From assembly GCA_017934045.1 (NCBI GenBank), contig JAGBKK010000032.1:1-64000 (forward strand): 64,000 nucleotides of DNA, in the 5' to 3' direction. This document shows positions 56,744 to 64,000 of the stretch, piece by piece. Source of the stretch: Neisseriaceae bacterium (GTDB taxonomy: Bacteria; Pseudomonadota; Gammaproteobacteria; Burkholderiales; Neisseriaceae). Made by a program: the position numbers and the translations under genes. Position 1 is the stretch's first letter; each line of letters opens with the position of its first letter. The notes beneath the pieces are model-generated. The model was not told the origin of the DNA. It saw nothing but the letters and a program-made list of their open reading frames with translations, and searched no databases.

Positions 56744-58414
56744 ATGGCTCAATATGTTTATTCAATGTTGCGTGTTTCCAAAACCGTGCCGCCGCAAAAA
56801 CAGATTATTAAGGATATTTCGCTGTCGTTTTTTCCTGGTGCGAAAATCGGTTTGTTAGGCTTAAATGGGGCAGGCAAATCCACTGTTTTACGCATTATGG
56901 CAGGTGTGGATAAAGATTTTGATGGTGAAGCCGTGCCGATGTCGGGCATTAAAATCGGTTATCTGCCGCAAGAGCCTGAATTAGACCCTGAAAAAACCGT
57001 GCGAGAAGAAGTGGAAAGTGGTTTGGGCGAAGTGGCACAGGCGAAAAAACGCTTGGAAGAAGTGTATGCGGCGTACGCCGAGCCTGATGCGGATTTTGAC
57101 GCGTTGGCAGAAGAACAAGCCAAGTTGGAGGCGATTATTGCCGCAGGTGGTGCGGACAGTGGGGCGGAGCATTTGTTGGAAATTGCCGCAGACGCTTTGC
57201 GGCTGCCTGAATGGGACGCGAAAATTGCTCATCTTTCAGGCGGTGAAAAACGCCGTGTCGCCTTGTGTCGCTTGCTGTTAAGCCAGCCTGATATGTTATT
57301 GTTGGACGAGCCGACCAACCACTTGGACGCGGAAAGCGTGGAATGGTTAGAGCAATTTTTGGTGCGTTTTCCTGGCACGGTGGTGGCGGTAACGCACGAC
57401 CGTTATTTCTTGGACAACGCCGCCGAATGGATTTTAGAGTTGGATAGAGGACACGGCATTCCGTGGCAGGGCAATTATTCTTCGTGGTTGGAACAAAAAG
57501 AGGCTCGTTTGGCAACGGAAGCCAAGCAGGAAGCCGCTCGCATTAAAGCGATGAAACAGGAATTAGAATGGGTGCGGCAAAACGCCAAAGGACGGCAAGC
57601 CAAATCCAAAGCACGCTTGGCTCGCTTTGAAGAAATGAGTAGTTTTGAATATCAAAAACGCAACGAAACGCAGGAAATTTTTATTCCCACAGCCGAACGC
57701 TTGGGGCAGGAAGTAATTGAATTTCAAAATGTTTCTAAATCGTTTGGCGAGCGATTGTTGATTGATAACTTATCTTTCAGGGTGCCTGCGGGGGCGATTG
57801 TTGGCATTATCGGTTCAAACGGTGCGGGTAAATCGACTTTATTTAAACTCATCACAGGCAAGGAGCAGCCTGATAGCGGCACGGTAAGCATCGGGCAAAC
57901 CGTCAAAATGTCGGTGATTGACCAAAGTCGAGAAGGACTGAACGATAACAAAACTGTGTTTGACGAAGTGGCAGACGGACGCGATATTTTGCAAGTGGGG
58001 CAATTTGAAATTCCAGCCCGTGCGTATTTGGGGCGTTTTAATTTCAAAGGTTCTGACCAAAGCAAGATTGTCGGCAAACTGTCAGGGGGTGAGCGCGGAC
58101 GCTTGCACTTGGCAAAAACTTTGATTGCAGGCGGCAATGTGTTGCTGTTAGACGAGCCGTCCAACGATTTAGATGTGGAAACCTTGCGAGCCTTGGAAGA
58201 CGCACTGTTGGAATTTGCAGGCTGCGTTTTGGTGATTTCGCATGACCGCTGGTTTTTAGACCGCATTGCCACGCATATTTTAGCCGCAGAAGGCGATTCG
58301 CAATGGGTGTTCTTTGACGGCAACTATCAAGAATACGAAGCCGATAAAAAACGCCGATTGGGCGAAGAGGGGGCAAAACCAAAACGCATTCGCTATAAAC
58401 CTGTGATTCGATAA
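56744..58414 (+). CDS. ettA: Energy-dependent translational throttle protein EttA
   Basis: 556-residue ABC-F protein that binds the ribosomal E site and gates entry into elongation according to ATP/ADP. Two ABC modules without membrane parts: Walker A GLNGAGKST and GSNGAGKST, signatures LSGGEKRRVALC and LSGGERGRLHLA, Walker B LLLDEPTNHLD and LLLDEPSNDLD. The N-terminus AQYVYSMLRVSKTVPPQK and the linker arm are typical of EttA. Followed by a strong terminator. Confidence 0.97.
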   Translation: MAQYVYSMLRVSKTVPPQKQIIKDISLSFFPGAKIGLLGLNGAGKSTVLRIMAGVDKDFDGEAVPMSGIKIGYLPQEPELDPEKTVREEVESGLGEVAQAKKRLEEVYAAYAEPDADFDALAEEQAKLEAIIAAGGADSGAEHLLEIAADALRLPEWDAKIAHLSGGEKRRVALCRLLLSQPDMLLLDEPTNHLDAESVEWLEQFLVRFPGTVVAVTHDRYFLDNAAEWILELDRGHGIPWQGNYSSWLEQKEARLATEAKQEAARIKAMKQELEWVRQNAKGRQAKSKARLARFEEMSSFEYQKRNETQEIFIPTAERLGQEVIEFQNVSKSFGERLLIDNLSFRVPAGAIVGIIGSNGAGKSTLFKLITGKEQPDSGTVSIGQTVKMSVIDQSREGLNDNKTVFDEVADGRDILQVGQFEIPARAYLGRFNFKGSDQSKIVGKLSGGERGRLHLAKTLIAGGNVLLLDEPSNDLDVETLRALEDALLEFAGCVLVISHDRWFLDRIATHILAAEGDSQWVFFDGNYQEYEADKKRRLGEEGAKPKRIRYKPVIR

Positions 58415-58420
58415 ACCATA

Positions 58421-58455
58421 AAAAAAGCGTATGTGGTGTGCATACGCTTTTTTTT
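58421..58455 (+). terminator. Rho-independent terminator of ettA
   Basis: AAAAAAGCGTATG pairs with CATACGCTTTTTT around TGGTGTG, followed by more T and a DUS. Confidence 0.9.
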
Positions 58456-58506
58456 CAGGCTGCCTGAAACTTTAATTTTTGTAGTAAAATAATCATCAAT
58501 AAATAA

Positions 58507-59604
58507 TTATTTTTTTTCTTTTAATTCAATTTCTTGCAATTCTTCGGCAGAAATAGGGTGGTGGGTTTGTTTGACAAATGGTTTTTTATTATCTTCCATA
58601 GCATTTAATTCATCTGCCGATGGTTTTGGGGTGTGTTTGGGTTTATCTGGATTGTGTTCCACAGCCCAACGCAAGGCTTCAACCGCTTGCACGGCGGACG
58701 CTTTGTTTTTGCGTTCAGGCAATTTAATTTTGGTTTTGGGTTTAGGCAGTTTGACTGCTTTTAAGGGTTTATGGTGTGGTTTGCTGTTTTCAGGCAGCAG
58801 TGCGGCTTGTAGTTCATCGGCGGAAATGGTGTGATAAGGTTGTTCCACCAAAGGCAATTCATCATCAGCCATAGGTTGTAAAGGGGGCATTTTCCGTTGC
58901 GAACGGAATAATTTTGCCACCGCTTTATCGGCAGATTGAATATCGGCAGATATACGGCGTTGTTGCTTGGCAGGGCTATTTTCCACTGCCCATTGCAAAG
59001 ATTCTTTGGCTAAATTGGCAGAACCTTTGGCTTTGTTTTTAGCTTTATTTTTTTCTTTCTTATTGTTTTTTGATGATTTTTTGGGTTTTTCAGGCTGCGT
59101 TTTGGGGGTAATGGGTTCGTATGATGCCTGATATGTCTCTTTTAAAATATTCTCTGACGGTGTTTTGCTTGTATTTTCAAGCTTTTTCACCTTTTCAATT
59201 TTTTCGGTTTTGTCAATTTTTAACGGCTTATCAACTTTTTTTGCCGAACTTTGTCGTCCTTTCTGCACGGTGGGCGATAATTTAATATCCGACAAAGGCA
59301 GATGAGCATTCATCAATTCTTGTGCGGTTTTGCGGTCGATACCCCATTTTTTCAGCACTTTATCGGCAACTGCGGCAGCATTGGGATTGGCTTTGCTTTT
59401 GCCTTTTTCGCCTGTTTGTTTGCGTGGTGAAATAATATTCGGCATAGGCTGCACCGCAGGCATATCGACACTTTGTGGAATTTCATCAATTTCCTGTAAA
59501 GAAATCGACACAAAGTCTAAATTATTCAAGGACATACCTTGTTTTTCTTCTGGCAAAATGGCACGCGTACTGGTCGGCTTACCTTTGTTTTGATAATCTT
59601 TCAC
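58507..59604 (-). CDS. Lys/Pro-rich protein downstream of hemD, unknown
   Basis: 365 residues, low complexity, no signal or membrane segment. Two repeated motifs are visible: SLQWAVENSPAKQQ and ALRWAVEHNPDKPK, and ISADELQAALL and ISAEELQEIEL. An N-terminal part holds DKVLKKWGIDRKTAQELMNA. It overlaps the hemD stop by 4 bases, so it is the third gene of a hemC-hemD operon, where other proteobacteria have hemX. It does not look like HemX (no membrane helix). Role unknown. Confidence 0.8.
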   Translation of the reverse strand: MKDYQNKGKPTSTRAILPEEKQGMSLNNLDFVSISLQEIDEIPQSVDMPAVQPMPNIISPRKQTGEKGKSKANPNAAAVADKVLKKWGIDRKTAQELMNAHLPLSDIKLSPTVQKGRQSSAKKVDKPLKIDKTEKIEKVKKLENTSKTPSENILKETYQASYEPITPKTQPEKPKKSSKNNKKEKNKAKNKAKGSANLAKESLQWAVENSPAKQQRRISADIQSADKAVAKLFRSQRKMPPLQPMADDELPLVEQPYHTISADELQAALLPENSKPHHKPLKAVKLPKPKTKIKLPERKNKASAVQAVEALRWAVEHNPDKPKHTPKPSADELNAMEDNKKPFVKQTHHPISAEELQEIELKEKK

Positions 59605-60338
59605 AACTTACCCCATTGAGATTGAAGCACCGTCATTATTTGCTTTTCGCTTGAACAATCAAGCACATTCAGCATTCCCTGTTGTCGCAAAAAATCACCG
59701 ATACGGTGATGGACAGTTAAGTATAACAATCTTTTGCCTTTTTCGCCTAAACGATTAACAGATTGACACCATAATCGTGCCATTTCCACGGTGAATAAAG
59801 GCACGGCAATTTTTCCTTGATAATCTTGAAGTTGCGATAATATTTTTGCTGGCGGTGCTTGTAAAATACGGCGATAAATATCGGCGTAATCAATCTGCCA
59901 GCCCATTTTGGCGAGTTCTTCACCCAAAAATGCACGACCATTTTCGCCACGAATAATCAATATCTTACCTGTGTTTTTTTGCCAAAAAGAAAGTTTTAAC
60001 ACTGCTTCGGAATCGTTACCGTCATCGGGCGACAAAATGGGACTGGCTTTTTGTTTTTGTAAGGCGATTTCGGTGGCTTTGCCTACCGCGGCGAAAGTTT
60101 TATCTTCGTTATATAAATCAATATATTGCGAACATATTTCCACGGCTGTTGGGCTGACGAAAAACAGAATATCGGCGTTTTTAATTTGCTTTTTCAGGCT
60201 GCCTGAAATATCGGCAATTGTTTCAATTTTTAAAAGCGGCGAAATTTCGCACGCAAAATCGTTTTGTTGGCAAAAATGCAACAGTTTTTGGGAACGCTCA
60301 ATGGGACGCGTTATCACAAGTAGAGGGGGTGTGGTCAT
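59601..60338 (-). CDS. hemD: Uroporphyrinogen-III synthase
   Basis: Cyclises hydroxymethylbilane with inversion of ring D. 245 residues. The family is poorly conserved, but ITRPIERSQKL, FVSPTAVEIC, FAAVGKATEIAL, IIRGENGRAFLGEEL and LFTVEMARLW appear in the expected order, and it follows hemC. A DUS is read SGSLKK. ATG preceded by a DUS and no strong ribosome site. Confidence 0.92.
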   Translation of the reverse strand: MTTPPLLVITRPIERSQKLLHFCQQNDFACEISPLLKIETIADISGSLKKQIKNADILFFVSPTAVEICSQYIDLYNEDKTFAAVGKATEIALQKQKASPILSPDDGNDSEAVLKLSFWQKNTGKILIIRGENGRAFLGEELAKMGWQIDYADIYRRILQAPPAKILSQLQDYQGKIAVPLFTVEMARLWCQSVNRLGEKGKRLLYLTVHHRIGDFLRQQGMLNVLDCSSEKQIMTVLQSQWGKL

Positions 60339-60379
60339 TTTTCAGGCTGCCTGAAAAGCATTTTATCGTTATTACGGCG

Positions 60380-61312
60380 TTATTGCCCTGCCAACACTTC
60401 GGCTATCAATTCTTTGGCACCGTCATCTTCTAATAATTTTGCCACTGCTCTGCCTAATTGTTCGGCATAACGGCGAGGGGCGGACGCTTGGGCAATCAGC
60501 ACGCTGGAACCGTCAGGACGAGCAACCAAGCCACGCAAAGAGAGAATATCATCTTCCGCCAGTGTGGCGTATGCGGCTAATGGCACTTGGCACGAACCGC
60601 CCAAAACCCTTGCTAATGAACGCTCTGCGGTTGTGCAATCGCCTGTTAGGGCGTGATTTAAGGGGGCTAACATTTCACGCATATCATCGCGGTGTGCCGC
60701 AATTTCAATGCCCAATGCCCCTTGACCTGCCGCAGGCAGGCTGTCTTCGGGCAGAATTTGACTGCGAATGCGGTCTGATAAGCCTAATCGTTCTAAACCT
60801 GCGGCTGCCAAAATAATCGCGTCATATTCGCCGTCATCTAATTTACGCAAACGCGTCTGCACATTGCCACGCAAGGGGCGAATGTCCAAATGCGGAAATC
60901 TGGCACGCAACTGGGCTTCACGCCGCAAAGACGAAGTGCCGACAATCGCTTTTTCGGGCAAATCAAATAAATTGGCATACTTGTTCGACACAAATGCGTC
61001 ATTTGGATTGGCTCGCTCACAAACGGCGGCTAATGCAAAACCGTCAGGCAAATCCATCGGCACATCTTTTAAGGAATGCACGGCTAAATCGGCTTCACCA
61101 TTCGCCAAAGCCGTTTCTAACTCTTTGACAAACAAGCCTTTTCCGCCAACTTTGGACAAGGTTCTGTCCAAAATTTGATCGCCCTTGGTGGTCATACCCA
61201 ACAGTTGAATGGTGTAATCAGGATACAAACTTTCCAAGCGACTTTTCACAAAATTCGCTTGCCACATAGCCAACAGGCTTTCGCGAGTCGCAATCGTAAT
61301 GACTTTACTCAT
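60380..61312 (-). CDS. hemC: Hydroxymethylbilane synthase (porphobilinogen deaminase)
   Basis: Polymerises four porphobilinogens on a dipyrromethane cofactor. 310 residues from 61312 ([18 protein letters not shown]); the longer start is rejected. Key parts: [74 protein letters not shown]. The cofactor Cys lies in [13 protein letters not shown]. Start of the hem operon. Confidence 0.97.
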   Translation of the reverse strand: MSKVITIATRESLLAMWQANFVKSRLESLYPDYTIQLLGMTTKGDQILDRTLSKVGGKGLFVKELETALANGEADLAVHSLKDVPMDLPDGFALAAVCERANPNDAFVSNKYANLFDLPEKAIVGTSSLRREAQLRARFPHLDIRPLRGNVQTRLRKLDDGEYDAIILAAAGLERLGLSDRIRSQILPEDSLPAAGQGALGIEIAAHRDDMREMLAPLNHALTGDCTTAERSLARVLGGSCQVPLAAYATLAEDDILSLRGLVARPDGSSVLIAQASAPRRYAEQLGRAVAKLLEDDGAKELIAEVLAGQ

Positions 61313-61409
61313 TTTTTTACAACAAAAATCAATCAAAAGGCGTTATTTTACCCTTTCAGGCAGCCTGAAAAAAGTTAAAATCCGTTTTATTTTTTGAAAT
61401 GATTTCATT

Positions 61410-62054
61410 GTGGAATACTCAAACTCCGTGATTTATGCGGCGGAACTGATTGGTACTATTGCCTTTGCGTCATCAGGGGCGTTGGTTGCCATTCGCAAAA
61501 ATATGGATTTATTTGGCGTGCTTGCCTTATCGATGACCACCGCATTAGGCGGCGGCTTGTTACGCGATATAGTGTTGGGCGTGCGTCCGCCAAAAATGTT
61601 TATCAACGCCACTTACGCCTTGTTAGCGGTTGGCACAGGCTGTTTGCTGTTTGTTTTGGTGTATGTGAATAAATACATTTTAGAAAGCCATTTTATTGAT
61701 AAATATGAAAAATTGATGAACTTTTTAGACGCAGTCGGCTTGGGCGTTTTTACGGCGGTTGGTATTAACACAGCGATTGCGGCAGGTTTTGGCGGCAATT
61801 ATTTTTTATTGGTATTTGTGGGCGTGATGACAGGTGTCGGCGGCGGCTTGGTGCGTGATATTTTGGCAGGTTTAACGCCGTCTATTTTGGTGGAACAAAT
61901 TTACGCCACAGCGTCCATTGTGGGGGCGATTGCGTATGTTTTGCTGTTACCGATTGTGCCACAAGCCGTTGCGGTATTGATTTGCACTGTTTTGGTGGTC
62001 AGCCTACGCATGCTCGCCGTCAAATTCGGCTGGCATTTGCCGAAGATAAGATAA
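61410..62054 (+). CDS. TRIC-family/UPF0126 membrane channel
   Basis: 214 residues with GTG start (MEYSNSVIYAAELIGTIAF). Seven membrane helices and the internal duplication typical of YadS/YicG proteins: ALGGGLLRDIVLGVRPP and GVGGGLVRDILAGLTPS. The GGGxxRD motifs line the pore of bacterial trimeric cation channels. It is divergent from hemC with 97 bases between starts. Substrate probably K+ or other small solutes; not proven. Confidence 0.9.
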   Translation: MEYSNSVIYAAELIGTIAFASSGALVAIRKNMDLFGVLALSMTTALGGGLLRDIVLGVRPPKMFINATYALLAVGTGCLLFVLVYVNKYILESHFIDKYEKLMNFLDAVGLGVFTAVGINTAIAAGFGGNYFLLVFVGVMTGVGGGLVRDILAGLTPSILVEQIYATASIVGAIAYVLLLPIVPQAVAVLICTVLVVSLRMLAVKFGWHLPKIR

Positions 62055-62428
62055 TCATAGTAACGGACAAAACACTTTCAGGCAGCCTGAAAGCACTTCC
62101 CGTGCAGGGAAACCGTCATTGCGAGCCTTGACGCAAGGAAAGATATACGCAATCTCCTGACTACGGAGAATGCACCTATCAAAGAAACGGCAATGCAAAA
62201 AAACTTTCAGGTAGCCTGAAAATATTTTGTAATGCCGTTCTTCTTGCGTGTGGAGATTACTACGCCATTCTATTACGCAATGGCACGACAATGACAGTAG
62301 TTTTTTGTATGGTGTTGCTGTTTTGATTTTTCAGGCTGCCTGAAAAATTATTTTCCTTGTTTTCTTGATTTTTTCGGCAAATTTTCATAACCTTACCCCT
62401 TTCTCGAATATCTTTATTGTTTTGTTTT
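62055..62428. other. Gene-free repeat-rich gap
   Basis: Two copies of the TCATTGCGAG-type hairpin repeat (62117-62158 with CCTTG/CAAGG, and about 62251-62299 with CCATT/GCAATGG), and three DUS copies, one a variant AGGTAGCCTGAA. No gene supported. Confidence 0.65.
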
Positions 62429-63418
62429 ATGTTTATCACCACTTGTCCTTCGTGTAAATCTAAATTCCGCATTACTGAACAGCATTTGTCGGCGGCGGAC
62501 GGTTTGGTGGTGTGCAGTTCCTGCCACAATATTTTCCAAGCCAACGACACTTTGCAGCAAATGCCTACGGCAACGCAAAAAGCCGTCCCCAATCCACAGC
62601 CGCAAGTTAAGCCACAAGTAACGCCGTCTGCGGCTCAAACCATGCAAAAGCCTGCGGAAAATACGCCGCCGCCACAACCTGAACCACAAATTCGCATAGA
62701 ACCCAAAGCTGCGGAAGAAAAACCGAAGAAAAAATCGTTTTTTGCGTCTTTATTTGGTTCTCATCATCACGATGAAGTCGATGTGCCTTACAATCAGGCG
62801 GAAGAATATAAAGCCGAAAAAGCCAAAATAGAACAAGAGAAAGCGGCAGAAAAAGCCAAAAAACAAGCCGAAGATAAAGAGTGGTATGCTAATTTAGCCG
62901 CCAAAGAAGCGGCAAAAGCAGAGAAAAAAGCTCAAAAAGAAGAGAAAAAACAAGCCAAAATTGATGCCAAAGAAGCTGCCAAAGCGGAAAAAGCGGCAGC
63001 CGAAGAAGAAAAACGCCAAGCCGAAGAAGAGATTAAAGCCAAAAAACAAGCCGAAGAAGAAGAGAAGAAAAAACAAGAACTTGAACAGCAAAAACAAGCA
63101 CAAGAAACGCCGCCGCCTGAATTTAATGCGGTGAATGAGCCACAAACGCCGCCACCTGCGTTAAACGACTTTTCGCAAACGCCGCCGCCTTATCAGCAAC
63201 CAATCAATCCGCATTTTCTGCCAGGTATGGTGCCGAGTGGGCAAGTGCCTGCTCCGCCAGGATATTATGCGTACAATCAAATGCCCAACCCATACCAATA
63301 TCCGCCACCACCTGCCGAACAGCCAACACGCGAAGAATTTAACTGGACCATCGCCAGTCTCATCGCTTTAATTGTGTTGGTTATGCAACTGTTCTACATT
63401 ATTTTGCAGATGAAATAA
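62429..63418 (+). CDS. Zinc-ribbon protein with charged coiled coil and C-terminal membrane anchor
   Basis: 329 residues from ATG 62429; a TTG at 62417 is the alternative. The N-terminal MJ0042-type zinc ribbon is CPSCKSKF...CSSCHNIF. A Lys/Glu/Ala-rich TolA-like helix follows (about 125-225), then a Pro-rich stretch, and a final membrane helix (IASLIALIVLVMQLFYIILQ). This architecture is common in proteobacterial proteins of unknown role near the ribosomal protein L11 methyltransferase gene; no such gene is seen here. The terminal anchor puts the zinc ribbon in the cytoplasm. Confidence 0.85.
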   Translation: MFITTCPSCKSKFRITEQHLSAADGLVVCSSCHNIFQANDTLQQMPTATQKAVPNPQPQVKPQVTPSAAQTMQKPAENTPPPQPEPQIRIEPKAAEEKPKKKSFFASLFGSHHHDEVDVPYNQAEEYKAEKAKIEQEKAAEKAKKQAEDKEWYANLAAKEAAKAEKKAQKEEKKQAKIDAKEAAKAEKAAAEEEKRQAEEEIKAKKQAEEEEKKKQELEQQKQAQETPPPEFNAVNEPQTPPPALNDFSQTPPPYQQPINPHFLPGMVPSGQVPAPPGYYAYNQMPNPYQYPPPPAEQPTREEFNWTIASLIALIVLVMQLFYIILQMK

Positions 63419-63496
63419 GCATAGGATAGGGGACACGACAGATAACGGTTAATCCATTTTCAGGCTGCCTGAACGCAATAACCGTTGTCGGGTGGG

Positions 63497-63601
63497 TATA
63501 GTCGATAAACTTCAAAATTATAATGCGTTCTTTCGCCTTGCTGTATTATTGAACTATCTTCGGCTCGTTCTCTTGCATGCTTTGGCTGTGGAACGACTAT
63601 A
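63497..63601. mobile_element. Correia-like miniature element, copy 5
   Basis: 105 bp, ends TATAGTCGATAAACTTC and GGAACGACTATA, core CGCCTTGCTGTATTATTGAAC and TATCTTCGGCTCG. The most divergent copy. It precedes the last gene by 49 bases and could influence its transcription. Confidence 0.65.
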
Positions 63602-63650
63602 ATTTCGTGTATTAGACACTCAATCAACGGCATTTTTGAAAGATAAGGCG

Positions 63651-64000
63651 ATGAAAAAGATTACTTTATTATTCGTATGTTTGTTACCGTGTATCAGTTT
63701 GGCACAAACCGAAGAAATCAAACAACTGCAAAAAAAATGTGCCAATGAACAATCATCAGCATTCAAAAAAAACAACGGCACACCGTCGTGCGACCAATTA
63801 GACCGTATTTATTACGGCAAACAAACACCGCAACACAGCACTTTGGATTTGCAAAGAAAATGTGCTAATGAACAATCATCAGCATTCAAAAACACGCGTG
63901 GCACGCCGTCTTGCGACCATTTAGACCGTCTGCACGAATACCAACGCCCTGAAAAAGCCAAACCACAGCCAATTGTGGTAGAACAATTAGAATATTGGTA
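63651..64000 (+). CDS. Secreted protein with Cys-containing tandem repeats (partial)
   Basis: Open from ATG 63651 to the window end (116 codons seen). Signal peptide MKKITLLFVCLLPCISLAQ. Two tandem units of about 42 residues repeat KCANEQSSAFK, GTPSC and DxLDR with two Cys each, which could form disulfides in the periplasm. A Pro/Lys-rich stretch follows (RPEKAKPQPIVVEQ). No family recognised. Ends outside the window. Confidence 0.75.
   Translation, partial: MKKITLLFVCLLPCISLAQTEEIKQLQKKCANEQSSAFKKNNGTPSCDQLDRIYYGKQTPQHSTLDLQRKCANEQSSAFKNTRGTPSCDHLDRLHEYQRPEKAKPQPIVVEQLEYW

Overview
The window is a chromosomal segment from a member of the Neisseriaceae. The main evidence is a very dense DNA uptake sequence (DUS) of the form TTTCAGGCAGCCTGAAA. 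It contains the AGGCAGCCTGAA dialect (Kingella type) on one strand and AGGCTGCCTGAA (Simonsiella type) on the other. Further support comes from Correia-like miniature repeats with TATAGTC...GACTATA ends, an autotransporter with an ESPR extended signal peptide, and ordinary betaproteobacterial housekeeping genes. A Kingella/Simonsiella/Alysiella-type organism fits; the species cannot be fixed from sequence alone.

Layout. 1-10 kb: a partial gene, a His-rich periplasmic protein behind two Fur-like boxes, pilF(pilW)-ispG, a leucine-rich-repeat gene upstream of rlmN, ndk, small lipoprotein and membrane genes, uvrA. 10-16 kb: tRNA-Phe and tRNA-fMet behind a consensus promoter, an acyl-CoA dehydrogenase broken by an in-frame stop, a TbpB-like surface lipoprotein flanked by duplicated terminators, hisZ-purA. 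16-26 kb: repeat-rich DNA, a CAP-domain autotransporter with a 28-unit X-T-G-G array, recQ, several small secreted or membrane proteins, hemL. 26-37 kb: murC, a HAD phosphatase, ridA, an array of GAA-triloop hairpins, hscA, a two-gene TIR-like cassette, parE. 37-45 kb: alanine symporter, Tat-exported aldo/keto reductase, a scar with gene remnants, aceK-dgkA, a MidA-like methyltransferase, aldehyde dehydrogenase. 45-53 kb: a MoxR gene facing a tightly overlapping DUF58-MoxR-DUF4350-DUF4129-SpoIIM-RDD operon, separated by a 162-bp cloverleaf-like inverted repeat. 53-64 kb: DUF3465-rnhB, an AT-rich AbiC-like membrane protein, ettA, hemC-hemD plus a Lys/Pro-rich gene, a TRIC-family (UPF0126) channel, a zinc-ribbon protein and a partial Cys-repeat secreted protein.

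How genes fit together. hemL, hemC and hemD serve heme synthesis. hisZ and purA serve histidine and purine synthesis. aceK controls flux between the TCA cycle and the glyoxylate shunt. hscA serves Fe-S assembly. uvrA, recQ, parE and rnhB maintain DNA. The accessory part consists of AT-rich orphan membrane proteins, the TIR-like pair (33.2-34.4 kb) and the AbiC-like gene (54.8-56.5 kb), which are the likeliest phage-defence loci. Intergenic DNA is unusually structured: Correia-like elements, IS5-like miniature elements, hairpin repeats whose stems differ but stay paired, and DUS copies that supply stop codons or terminators. No CRISPR array, intact IS, prophage or rRNA operon was seen.
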